DNA from: Erodium maritimum
Lineage: Eukaryota; Streptophyta; Magnoliopsida; Geraniales; Geraniaceae
Length of the DNA stretch: 64,000 nt
Assembly (NCBI GenBank): GCA_963921825.1
Contig: OY997590.1
Coordinates: 42,549,039 to 42,613,038, forward strand
Direction: 5' to 3'
Positions within the stretch are counted from its first letter, which is position 1, and every line of letters begins with the position of its first letter. Position numbers and translations under genes: made by a program. The notes under the pieces were generated by a model. That model ran no database searches. It had not been told where the DNA came from and was given only the letters and a program-made list of their open reading frames with translations. Below, piece after piece: positions 10,735 to 24,100 of this stretch.

Positions 10735-12560
10735 GTTGTTGATAGCTTCTTCCTCGGGTTAGGATAAGCTAGTCTCGATGTCCTCATCAGGATCCCTCCC
10801 AAGTTGAGTCCCTGTAACCATGGTATCCACTCATCCATCCTGACGAGGTTGTTTACCAACCCTCGCCTGATCATCACGGGGTTCTCCAACTGACATCTTC
10901 TTCATTCCAGCACTTCCTATTAGGAGTGCTCCATTCCTACTACTCGAGGGTTGGCCCACCTCCAAGTTTTTCCAGTCTGGATCAGCAACCCAATCCACTA
11001 TACCATTAGGTACAGTGTTCCGGGTTACTATTGGGCCACTTTCTCGAAGTAAGGGCTCTTTAGGTGTAGTGTTCTAGATCAAAGGCCCGAAACCAGGTGG
11101 AGGATTCTAGGGTGTCTTGGTCGGCCAGTTCGTCGCATACTGTTTGTTCTTCTATTCTCGGTAAAATTCCAATAGCGATGTGTCAAAACGAGGGACGCTT
11201 GGCATCTCTCGATCACATGCCTAAGGCCCATGGCCAATCCGCCCATATTTTCCACGGAATGTTGGCAATTTGGTGTTGTTGAGGGGGCACCGGATCGGGT
11301 CTTGGAATTCCTTGAAGTATAGTAGGAGACTACGGTGTAGGGGGCGATCCACAGAGTACCAGAATCGGACTTTGACCGCCCCTCCCCATCATTGCCCCCA
11401 TTGATCACACGATACCTCAACAGAAACTCCTAGGGCGGGTTCAATCGTCTCCCTAGTCGTCCTCGTCCTTACCAGTGGTGGGAGGCCGTGGGAATGGACC
11501 CACTGTTGTAGGCGATTTAGGTCAGGAAGATCTCGAACCATCGGATCGATATCCCCAAGGAACAGTGGGTGGTCGTTGAAGCACCAGTGTTCGTTGCCCC
11601 GGAACCAAGAGCAAGCCTCCTCGGCTACAAAGTAGAACCTGAATATCCCTAGTCTGATGTCCTTAATAACCAAACCTGTTGTTGATCGTCCTCATGCATT
11701 GGTGATGATCCTCAACAGGGTTTCCTTCCAGGGGGACGCGGAGCCATAAGCTTCCCGACCATTCTAAATTGTTTGTGGGCCAAAACACTCAGATCTACGA
11801 ATGCGTAGGGGACCAGCACCTCCATGTCCTCTTCCTCCTCAATCGAGCAAGTGGAGAGGCTCTCCTAGAGACTAGCCATCTGTGAGATAGGCAAACTAGA
11901 CTAGACAGAGATAGTCGGTGCAAGGATTAATTCCGGTGGCGGCGGAGGAACCCCCCCCCCCCCCCCCCCTGATGTAGTATGTAATTCGGTATAGCCGGGA
12001 GAGAGGGTATTATCGGAATATGATCGGCGTTCGGTAGTGGGAGCGGGATGCAAAGCGAGACTCCTTCTTTCCCAACGCAAGTGTCCTTGGCTGAACTGGA
12101 TCGCTTCCAAGGGAGGTCCGAAATTCAGATGCCTCGGTGACTTAGGGCCATCACTGTGGGAAAAGGAGAGGAGCGGCGGTGGATTTTTTGTCACCGACGT
12201 AGTTAGGGCTTTAGATGGTCAGTCCCTTCTTGGTGTCAAGTGTGGGGGCTCCGGATCCCCGAAGAGAACGCCACGATAGTCGTGTATGGCTGCAGAGTTG
12301 TGGTTGGTGCTGGAGTCGATGGATTCAGCTTCCTCTTTAGACGACACTTTAATGGGCTAACAACGCCCATGGAAGGGCATGGTGGTGGGGCAGCCAAGCA
12401 TGTAACCATTGGTTGTGCAGGCGGCGAAGAGATATGAGCGGTAGACAGAGGCCCGGCGGTGGCATGCCGAGGTGACGGCATAGCTAAGCTATGGGATAGG
12501 GTTTTCTCGGGAGAGGCACACGGCTGGAGTAAAAGAATATTATAGATATGGGAGCACATC
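10735..12560 (-). pseudogene. LINE ORF1-like (DUF4283) remnant
   Basis: On the minus strand the block about 11830-11680 reads VLAHKQFRMVGKLMAPRP. Then 11673-11389 reads LGIFRFYFVAEEA, WCFNDHPLFLGDIDPM and LQQWVHSHGLPP. This is the usual layout of a DUF4283 domain, found in plant LINE ORF1 and related Gag-like proteins. A damaged CCHC-like knuckle (KYGRIGHGP) follows near 11250. Frameshifts and stops occur throughout, and a run of 19 C interrupts 11951-11969. The 5' end is likely near 12560. No RT was found. Confidence 0.6.
11951..11969 (+). repeat. Poly-C run, 19 bases
   Basis: Nineteen consecutive C inside the decayed LINE-like sequence. The exact length is likely to be unreliable in sequencing. 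Confidence 0.9.
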
Positions 12561-13876
12561 ACGATCTAGCGTGGAGAATTAATTAATTAACCTTATTCCA
12601 AATTTTATAGTTTATTGTATATTCTTGTTTGAATAAATTATTTATTTACTTTCTACTATTAGTAAAATGAATTTATATGTAAGGAGTTCACTGGGGATGC
12701 TCCTCAACACCGCCCCATGCTTTCTTCAGAAGTTAACACCTTCTTATATATGGAACTTATATGTATTGACATATATTATCATTATTTATACCAACAAAAC
12801 ATTATATAAATATCACTCTTTTCAAAATTTGAAAAGAGAGGGTAAATGATTTAGCTACAGAATCTTTGTCAGCCAACATACACACAATTAAATATCAGAT
12901 ACAAGCCCGAGTATTGGCACAAAAACACACCATCAATACAAATCCAACAAGGGAGAATAATGGTCTGAAAACCTAGTATGACAATCATATAAGCACAAAA
13001 CAAAACGGACAAAAAATGAGTCTAGAACCCGAATTTAGCAAGCATGAAGCACAAAGAAAAAGAGTTCTACTACCCAGATTTTTCAACCATGAAACTCAAT
13101 TAAGCTAGTCGTGCTCCACTGAGGACACCCATAACCTTACCCGAACTTGAGAATAATATTGTATCTCATCGGCACCCGAACTTAGAGAATTGAAAGGCAC
13201 CGACACGCCGACGACCGACATCGTTGATCGACAAAGATAATCCGGTGAATAATCACTGAAACTCAAAACCCAAAGAAGTATGACTCCTCGATTTTCAGGC
13301 CTAAAAACCCAATAGAACTAGTGAAAAGCCAAAACCTAAAAGAATGAACTCGGATCTGAAGAGCCGGACTCCCTCTGGAGGCACCCCATCTGAGCCCATC
13401 CATGCTCCAAGCATCACAATGCAAATCTAGACAAAAATTTGGACCCTAGCAGCAGACTAGATGAAGAACCGGAGGATGAGGTCGGCAAGCAAGCTTCATA
13501 CGTGGACACGGTCAGGCAGACTAGAGAGAAGGAAGAATGGGCGAAAGGAGAGGAAGAGGGAGGTAAGAGTCACCACCGACAACGTCCATGACCGGAGACC
13601 ATAGCGGCAACAACGGAAAATCAAAGGAGAAGAGGGTTTGTTGTAACGGCAAGGGTTTAGTTGCTTTCTTGCACTCTAATTACAAAAATGAATCTGTACT
13701 GACATATGTATTAAAGCATACAAGTTTTTAAATTCCTATCAGAAAAATGTGAGACTGCCATACACAATTATTCTCTGTTTCATGCGGCTTTTCCCAAGCA
13801 CGTCATCAACGACATTTTCTGTTTTAACTAGTTCGAAGGAAACAAGAAAGGTGTAACCAGTATTTTTACTGAGTAC
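12561..13876. other. Intergenic, no gene seen
   Basis: AT-rich at first (12561-12860), then more mixed sequence with no credible frame on either strand. It lies downstream of the 3' end of the ASCC2-like gene, so the 3' UTR and polyadenylation site are probably at its right edge. Confidence 0.4.
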
Positions 13877-16800
13877 CTAAAAACCGGTCAAGCCACTGAA
13901 ATGTTTCTTCGTAGCCTGATCCTTCCTATTGTGGTTTCTGCCCCCTCCTCTCCTTCCTCGGCTACCTCTTGGACTTCCCATGCTCCCTCTCCCTTCCATC
14001 TCAGAACCGTTGGCTGCCTCGGCTTGATCCTCATTGGATCTTCCCCGACCCCTGCCACTCCCCCTTGGATTCCCTCTCCCTTCCATCCCGGACCCATCAG
14101 CTTGCCTGCTAGTCAGCTCCTCATGTGATTTACCTCGGCCCCATCCTCTACCTTCCATCCCGGACCCATCAGATTGCCTGCTAGTCTGCTCCTCATTTGA
14201 TTTACCTCGGCCCCATCCTCTACCTTTAGCATTCCCTCTCCCTGCTGTCTCGGGAACATCAGACTTGTTGTTTTGCTCAACATACTTTTCCAACTTGGCA
14301 ACTGCCCCCACAGGAAGGTTCCCACCACGTCCAAGGCCATGTATCATTTCACTGTGTGTTTGATTCATCAACGCAGCTTCATTGGCATCTGCAACTGCTA
14401 CAGAACCTGCAACTTTGTAACTGTAGTTCTTACCATCCCTCACATAATATTGGGGTGTCTTCTTCGATCCCCATTTTGAGTTTGAAGCACTTTGAGCCGA
14501 ATTTTCTGTTCCAGCCCCCCAAGATTTCGATAATGAGATCATCTCATTTTCTTCCAATACTGATTCCCCCACACTTAAACCAAGATCATCAAAAGAGTCA
14601 TCATATTCATCATCATACTCGTATTGTGAAGCTATAGCTGCAGTCCTGACCAAGTCTTTTTCATCTCTGGTGTCAAGGATGGCAGCAGAACTGGGCAAGT
14701 CGGCGCTGGGCTTCCTAACATACCTCCCAAGGGAAGGTGAAGCTGGTGTTACTGAGGGGCCCTCGTTCTGTGGTTTCCCAACCATTGCCATCTTATTAGC
14801 TGCAGGTGGTTGAGAAGATTCAACTAATATGCCCTTCCCCTTATCATTCATATTCCTGCTCACAGTTGAAGTGGACTTAGGTGCTGGCATTATCTCCATA
14901 CTAGTATCCAAGGCCTTGATATCTTCGTGGAGAGTTCCCTCTAAAATCCTTTGGATTATCTCTTCAGGGTTCCTGTTATAAGCTTCAAGGCAGGCAGCTA
15001 AGAAACCTTTACCATAATCAGGGAATATGTCTTTTATTTGACTAATTTTGGATTCTATTATAGCAACATCCTCATTTAATTGCACATTTACAGGAGCCGG
15101 CACAGTAGGAAGCTCCCTAACTTTGGCGTTTTGAGACGTCATTATTCCAGATAGATACTGAAACTGTTCATCCTCCATATATATCCATCCTGCACATAAG
15201 AACGCTAAATTAAACGACTTGAAAGAATCCACTGTTCCAGTTTTTATTTGAAAAGGACCATGCTTATGTCAAACACACAAGAGAGGCAATCTTACATATA
15301 CTACATAATGTTTATACATCAATTGTATCCACACTGGAGACACCTTGAGATGAGTAGCAAAAATACTTGCTGGCTATCACTAGTATTGAACAGATGAAAC
15401 AGAAGCATACATCACATGGTAAATGTTTAAACTGAGTAATATTAGTAACTACTATCTCATAAGGAGTACTACTGCAGAATAAGTACAAAAGTTCAAGAAA
15501 CATAGCACTTAAATCAAGATAATTTTTTGGATAGATGCTCACATAATGAGAATGGAAGAAGCCAACAAAGACCTTCAATAGTGTGCTACTTTTACCCAGA
15601 TATGCAATATATATATACACACACATATATATACGGTTCTGAATGAGTAAAACAGCTGAGGCACATCTCAATAGTTTACTCTCAACAATCAAAGCCAGAT
15701 TCATCTACCAAATGAATCATGCAAGAAAAGAAAGACGCTTAATCTGTAGTAAGCACAAGATGACAGTAATACAACTCAACACACCAGGAGTCACATTCGG
15801 ATAAGAAGGCACATGTTTGCATGTGCATATGAAAGCATATTGTGAAGACCATCACATTTTCATTTAGATAATACTAATTACATAATAGCTAATTACTCCA
15901 ACGAAATATATTTCTATATCTTTATACACGGCACAATTTGCTAATGCATTGCTGAAACTCATAAGAAAAACAATAGTTATATCTTGATAAACAAATGTTG
16001 TTCAGTTCCGAACTATGAACCTTGGGCTACAAATGAAAAGGGTACTGAGCCAAAAGCCCATTTGTTATAGTAGCATGGTCTTTCAACCATAAAATTGAAT
16101 CTCCAGCCAGTACAACTTAACAGGGTAATCGTAAAGTTTTCATTAAAAGTAAGAGAAAGTTATGATGAGCATACCCGCACTTTGTAAACTCTCAAGTTGG
16201 CTCAAGAGGTTGAAACTTTTTTCAACATTTTGAAGAAATGTTAGTCTGTTCTGAGTCTCTAGCGGATGTACTGAAACACCGTTCATCTCCCTAAAAGTCT
16301 GAACCAATATGTCCGCTCTTACAAAAGGATCCTCTACTTTTGCTGGAAACATCTTTGTTGCATCTGGAATGGGTAGGCTATCTTCAAAAACTTCATCACT
16401 TAGATAGCAGGAATCCAATAATTTCCAGCCAAACTTGACAAGTCTCATTGATAACATCTTTAAACTAACAGCTATTTTAGATATTTTTTCATCTTCTTTT
16501 CCAGTAAAGATGGTCCGAAATCCTCGTTGTAATGATGAAAGTAATGAATCATGCAACCTAACTAGGGTGATGATCAATTCTTCATTCCCGTAACTGCATC
16601 ATTACATTTATAGATACACAAATATAAACATCAAATACATTGCATGTGGACAAATAAAATGATATCAGGATTAAGGATCAAATTAATCACTGAACTTCCA
16701 ATATCATGCACCATAAAATCTCAAACATAGAATAAAAAGTTTGCACCCTTTAAATAAAAGTGGAAAAGGGGTACCTCATTTCAACAGGGCATGAAAAGTA

Positions 16801-19800
16801 GACAGATGATGGTCTATATGCAGTAACTAAAGCATCCATGGACACAATTGCATCATTTATGAAGTCCATCACCTGAAGAGAGAACAATGTTTTTGATGAG
16901 TATGATAAGAAAAGATATCTACTGGCTCCTGGTATGCCAAAGATAACAAAAAACAATAATCGTAGCCTGACTTACACTACAGACCAACTTAGATTTTACA
17001 CCACAAACTAAAAGCAAGAGAATGTCATATAAAACAACTGGCATTGCCTTCTTTGTTCTCAGATAGTGTCAGTAATGAAGCAACACGCGCTAACCTCTTT
17101 GGAGTCATTTCGCAAGAAGCCACATAAGGTGCAATCATCTTGAACATTAGTCACAAAAATGTATTAACGGTCTGAACATTGTAGGGAATAACTATTTCCA
17201 TCCTTGTTGTCAAATGAATTGTAGTTATAGTGACTGGAAACCCTTCAAGGCTGAAAGTTCAGGTCTAGTTGGAAAGGACAAGTCTAGAAAGGGAATACAA
17301 AGCATTTTTTTCTGAACATAGCCATTTGTTGGATGTGCGTTTCACTTTTGTTTTTTTTTTCTTTGCTCTGTAACCCTAAAGAGCTTGGGCACTGGGCCTT
17401 CTATTTGAGCATACAGTTTTGATATAGCACAATTTTACCTATTGTGTGGGTAAAACTTCAGTGCCCTTTTTGACAATTAATTTTAATAATTTATTTCTAA
17501 TTTTTATTAGTTAACCTCTGGGAAGCAAAATCAAACCCAAACACAGATTAATTTGAAATCCAACCACACATAAACACAGAACATGAACTTGATTCTACAA
17601 TCCCAAAATACCAACCTAACAAACCCATAACTTTTCACGATACAAACTCAAACAACACAGAACATCGACTAAATTCTACAATTCAAAAATTCTTCTCTGC
17701 ACTTATAGTTCCCATCTGAATCGACGCCTTCTGTTATCATTTTGAGCTACTCATTCTCAGTTATAGTATTTTCCAGATTCAATTTTGTCTGATTTGAACC
17801 ATCTAGTGCATTCGGTCTCAAACTTCCTCTTGTATAAGTTCTACGTCATTTCCTGAATCATTTGTCATATTTAGTTGACGCCAATGAGTTTGAGTTTGGA
17901 AGAGAAGAAACAAAAGAGGGTGATACGCATCAAGGAATCGGCGAGACAGTCACGAGAAGACCATCCCAGAGACATTCAAGGAGCAAGATGTGTTAGCCCG
18001 AGGGGCCGCGACCAGGAACTCCACAACAATTTCCTCGGAGCCAAGAAGACACAGTTGGCTGATTATTTTGAGTTCATGTCCTATCTCATCGTCGAGGATA
18101 ACGGCCGTGGAACGACTGACACAGATGGAGGTGCAAACCTGGACGATTTTCGCTGGACCAGACGCGGATTTGCACCATCTCCAAGTGCCACAACTTGATT
18201 CTCTTCTCCAAGCCGAAAGCAAAGCACTATTGAAACTTCCTCAGCTCCTCCACTTTCCTCTCCATCTCCACACTAAAATACTTATCTTGGGCACATAATT
18301 ATTCCCGTTATTGTATGTCAATATCCCCATTGTACCTCTGGACCATACCCACAACCTCATCTCTTAAAAGCCTTAAGCTTTGTAGGAACTTGACCTTGTG
18401 GACAAGGTTGTTCTCGACGTTGGTGACGAATAAATCTGGGTGTTCGTAGGCGAGGACTCGGAGGACCGGGAGGCCAAGGTGCTGGAGGTAGAAAAGGGGA
18501 GGCTTGAGCTGGTACAAGATGTTGTCGTCGACCAAAATTTGAAATGAAGGAGATGAATATGAAGAGTCAATCTTAGATTTAGATTTCTAATTAGGTTTCT
18601 TTAAAAAAAATTAATATTTTTTATTATTTTTTATAATTAATTTTTTGTTCTTTTATCATCGAATGAGAGTATGATTGGATGAGTGCAAAATTATCATTTC
18701 ATTCTCCACTTCACTGCACATAGTCTCACATGACTAACATAATGGAATATTCTGTTATTTTTTAATCCTAAATCAAAAAAGATTCGTAGACCAAACAAAA
18801 GGGTACCAAATTGGTCATATCCAAACATGTTAGACCATAACGATCTTGCACATGGAGAAAAATAAATTTCAAATTTTGACTTCATAGGTTGTATTGTAGT
18901 TGTCGAAGAACTAAGATTTTTTTTCAGCACTCCCCCTCACGTGTAGGACTGGACATCTACACATGTAGCATAACAGGAATGGACGTCTGCATATGGGGCA
19001 TAGAAGGAATGTACGGGGTTTAGACGTTAATACAGGGTAGGGTGACAAATGCGACGATACCCCATAACGGCTTTTTAAAGACTAAGACGATCTGGAGCCA
19101 TTGACTCACACGATTAAGGTTTGAGCAATTACATCATGTGGGAGCAAAACATCTTAACGCAAGTGCATATCGAGTATGAGAAACAACTTCAAGCAATTAC
19201 GTCGCACAACAACGATGCGGAACAACTCCGAGCACCTACGTCGCATAACGACAGTGCGAAATATCTACAAATAAACACGACGATGGTGCAAACCATGCTA
19301 ATTTTACAGACGCCTAATATATATATATATATATGTCATTATTTTAAAGAAAATCACCAAAACCCTAAAATCAGAAGAACTGAGATGCAAAGAAATTGAT
19401 CGGGCTGAATTTTCAGCTCGTGAACAAGAATGACGAACTGTACCTCGTGAACAGTACTCATGATGAATAGCGATGATCAGGTGAACAAACGATTAACAGT
19501 AGAAATTCCAAACAATAAGCCTTGCCCACCCGCTAAATCATATATTAACGAGTGGGCAAAGTAATAACTCACTACACTCTACCCAGGATCGAATAGACTC
19601 TGAAACCATGTAAAATTCCAATATAGTATTGATGATACTTCATATTCTTGTCTTTCAATACAATAAAAGCATCCCTTCATATAGAGATTAACTCTACTAA
19701 ATAAGAAATACAAATATGGGATAATTGTCTAAAACTACCCTAAAGTTTCGTCCACAAATGAGTTGATGCACAAAGCTTTGTCCGCGCTTTTGTGGGTGCA

Positions 19801-21149
19801 TTGAAGTTTTGCCCACGCTTTTGTGGGTGCATTGAAGTTTTGTCCACGCTTTTGTGGGTACATTGAAGTTTTGTCCACGCTTTTATTCAATCCGGGAAGC
19901 ACTGCCCAGAGGCCCCAAACCATCATTCTGAACATCCCTATTACGTCAAAACAAAAAAAGTCGTGGACAAAACTTCAGGGTAGCCACACAGCGTGGACGA
20001 AACTTTGTGCATCAACTCGTTTGTGGACGAAACTTTAGGGTAGTTTTGGACATTATCCCTACAAATATTAAGCAACATAGGAAACCAAACTAAGCTAGTT
20101 ATACTTATAATTGGAAATAAACCCAAACTTTAACACTCCCTCTCACATTTAAGTCGGATAACGAGTCTTGCACGTGGAGAAGAATAAATTTCAGATTTCG
20201 ACTTCATGAGCTGTAGTTGCCGAAGAATTAAGGTTTTTTTTCCAACATTCTCATTATCGTGTAGGACTGGACATCTACACATGTAGCATAGCAAGAATGG
20301 ACGTCTACATATGGGCCATAATAGGAATGTACGAGGCTTTGGCATTAATATAGTGTGGGGCGAGAAATGGAACGATACCACATAACGACGATACCCCATA
20401 ACGACTTTTTAAAGATTAAGATGATCTGGAGCCATTGACTCATACCATGAGTTTACGGACGCTCGATTAAGCTTAGAGCAATTACATCACGTGGGAGCAA
20501 AACATCTTAATGCAAGTGCATATCGACAAAGGGAAACAACTTTGAGCAACTACGCCGAATAACAACAATGTGAAACATCTACGAGTAAGCACGACGATGG
20601 CACAAACTATGCTGATTTTACGGACGCCCAAATATATGACTTTTTAAGCAAAACCACCAAAACCCTAAAATCAGAAGAATTGAGATGCAAAGAAATTGCT
20701 CGGGCTGAATTTCCAGCTCGTGAACGAGAACGACGAATTGTACCCGTACAGTGACGGTTGGGTGACAATACTGAAGATTAACAATGGAAATTCCAAACAA
20801 TAACGCCTTTCCCACCCGTTAAATCATATATTAACAAGTGGGCAAAGCAATAATTCACTGAAAATTACCAAGGATCGAATAGGCTTTAATACCAAGTAAA
20901 ATCTGAAATATTATTGATGATACTTCATATTCTTATCTTTCGACGCAATGAGAGCATCTTTTTATATAGGGATTAACTCTATTAAGTACGAAATACTAAT
21001 ACTAAACAATATAGAAAACCAAACTAAACTACGAATAGGAAATACTTATAATCATGGTTCTGAATAACGGTCGCGGTGAGATAACGGCGAGGTCACCTTG
21101 AAGGTTATTTCAATTTAATGGGGAGACCTCGGCAAATCACGTTTTGTAT

Positions 21150-21184
<35 letters not shown>

Positions 21185-24100
21185 GATATATATATATATT
21201 TATATATGATATACATATATAATAAAAATATAACAATAATAACAGTTAAATATAAATTATATTATTTTCGAATTACTAATACACATATGTATCTATTAAT
21301 ATATTTTCAGATTTTTATTTTAAATTATTAATAATTAAAACATATAAAAAATAATATAATAATAAAATTACATTAACTCTAGTCTTTGCCCAATCAAATT
21401 AACCTAAATGACCAACAACTAATTTATATCAAGTCCAATTTGACTCAGCCCAACAATTGATAAAACTCAACCCATTAACTAAAGTAAAGTAACCTTAAAC
21501 CTAAGAACCCTAACATAGCCCACTCTAGTCGCATTTTTATCGTATTGACCAAGTGTGTTGACCGCGATTTCAACCGATACCACATCGCGGTAACGGCCGG
21601 CCTATTTTACCGTGATCTCACCGCGATCTCGGGGTGATCTCGGGTTATTTAGAACCTTGCTTATAATTAGAAATAAACCCAAACTAACACCCCTCACGGA
21701 CTGTCGGATAACGAGTTTTGCACATGGAAAAGAATAAATTTCAAATTTCGACTTCATGTTGTTGCGTCGCCACTGTTTTGTAGTTGCCAAAGAACTAAGA
21801 TATTTTTTAGGTTACAAATCAAACTGATTAATGAACTAGGGTTACTAAAGAAGGTTGTGTTTCAAGGTTGTAACTAAGAATTATACTTGGATGGATAGAA
21901 AATTTAAACTATCAAAAAAATAGTGTTATAGCCACTAGCATCAAAATAATGGCTGAAGGTTATATTGCCCCCAAGAATTTCAAATTAAGCTCCAAAGAAG
22001 CTCGGTAGTTTCGTTCCATGAGAGAGGGAAAATGCTAAAAAGTAGTATTAAAACAGCTATTGGATACACCCTAGGCCAATAACAATAAAATATGAACTCA
22101 CTTCTAAGTAATCTGAATGAAGTCGGCTAGATTGAAGGTCACCATGGCTACCACGGACAAATGAGACCTGTTCACATTAGAAAAAAAACATGGGTTTGAA
22201 TAAAAGTATAAGCAAACTTATAGCAGATGTGCACTTCCAAAATATATTTGCAATATTTAGGAGTAGTATTAAGGAATTTACCCTCAATTAAAATACATTT
22301 TTAGATTTATTTCGGGGAATGGGGTTCCCCTATCTGTTTGGGGCAGGAAAAATACTGTGGTGTAGGATGGACAGGGGACAGGGTCGGGTTGGGCACACAA
22401 AACCCACTTGCATTCATAGTATAAATAAAATTTAAGAAACATACCTCCAAAGATGAGCTGCACCTTTCATTCATCGTATGAACAATGTTCAGGAAATGAT
22501 ATAGAACTGCAGTCAAATTATCATGCATCTTAGGCTGAGCATTCATGGCATTCCCAACCTGAAAGATAAAACAAAACAGGAGAAAAATATATACACATGT
22601 AACAGAAGAATGCAAGTCCAGTACCTCATTCAGGCACATCAGGTCTCTATACTATGAGAACAGAAAGACGCATTCCTAATTTTTATTTTCTTATTCATTC
22701 ATTCTATGACAAAGTTACATACACTGCAAATTTGCATTAGACTCACTTTGGCCTGTCCAAGTTAACTCTCTTGAATCAGGACCATCAAATTCTCTGTACA
22801 TCTATATATGGTCTAAAAGTTAGAGATAAGAGAAAGAAGGACAGCATGCCAAGAGTCGTCAACTTGACCTTTAATCATTTAGCTTAATATTTCAGTTTGT
22901 CAACTTAAACATTAATTGGTAATGCTCATTACAGACTGAAAGATCAGACAGAAGATTACTGGAGCAAGGAATTACCTCATAGACTGGTATTTAACACCTG
23001 GGTAGCACAGAGGCGGATATGGACAAGGGAGGTATGAACTTATGATTCAATACTCTTAATATTAAAAAAAAAAACATGTACGGATGCTGGATCAAACATG
23101 AGTCAGATCTATTTCAACTGATTCTAGACAGCATCATGCTTTTTAATTCGTTTTATCAAACTACGGCTAAAATCAATGTTTTAGTCAATTTGCAGCCTAA
23201 TCTAGGAAAATACATTACACTAGAGACCAACTTTAGCCTAAATTGGACTTTGTGTCTAAATCACCAAATTTGATTTAATTCATGGTTCACAATTCACATA
23301 TTAGCCAACCTACCATTTAAATTGAAATTAAACAACCATGGTTAAAAGCTATACACTACTTTAGACATTAGTCACATTAAAAGAAGACTAGAAAAAACAT
23401 CATGACCCATGCTTACCAACAATCTGGTCAACTCTTCATTCTCATGACCGTATATGGCACATATGTCCAACAACTTAGGCAAGTCAAGCAACTTCTTTTC
23501 CTGCAAAAGGACTACACGTACAACTTATGAACATCAGTGTTTCGGATCATAATATGTATATATAGATATAGATATATGTATGAACCCAAAAGGTCGACAT
23601 CCATACTATCACTCCCATCCTTGAATATAAATTAAGTTCAATAATGAAAATCCAATTGCTAGTACTGTAACATAAGGATAGCACAGCAAAATGGCTTCGG
23701 AAGTTGAGATGGGACTACATTTTTTAGACATCATGCTATTTCATAATGGAACATTTGAGTGGTTACTTCATTTTGGAAGGGAGTATTATTTGTTGATGAA
23801 ACAACACTAAGAGACACCCAGAAAATTTATAGCCAAAAGGACTGAGTTTTCCATAGCCGGTCAGCCTCATTATGAGGATTACCTCAAATTTGCAGCCTTG
23901 CATCAATTCATAACCTATTCATTTTCTTCTTACTTTGTTGCAGACAGCAAAATCAAATTTGGGTTTAAAGTTGAACGGCAGACCAATACTCGATGCTATA
24001 TGCGAACAAACATATTTGTCAACCATGGACGAGGCATCACTCACCTCCATGGTCTTTGGCACTGAGGCTATCTGAAGTACGGGCACCAGGGTCTTTGTTG

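Larger units (their letters stand above)
16873..22101 (-). other. ASCC2 intron 6, transposon-filled
   Basis: A 5.2-kb intron between exons 6 and 7. It holds a MULE-type fragment (about 17330-17490), an mTERF pseudogene (18170-18538), and an LTR array (about 18830-21811) hit by a MULE-type MITE and a hAT element. Unassigned stretches (16950-17320, 17500-18150, 21812-22101) show no gene. Confidence 0.75.

Noticed and set aside
17040..17140. Short minus-strand frame (IAPYVASCEMTPKRLARVAS) as an extra ASCC2 exon.
   Set aside because: Exons 6 and 7 join in phase without it and match the family layout; no good splice sites frame it.
17875..18298. Plus-strand 107- and 102-residue frames as small genes.
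   Set aside because: They overlap or adjoin the minus-strand mTERF remnant, have no recognisable domain, and sit in an intron.
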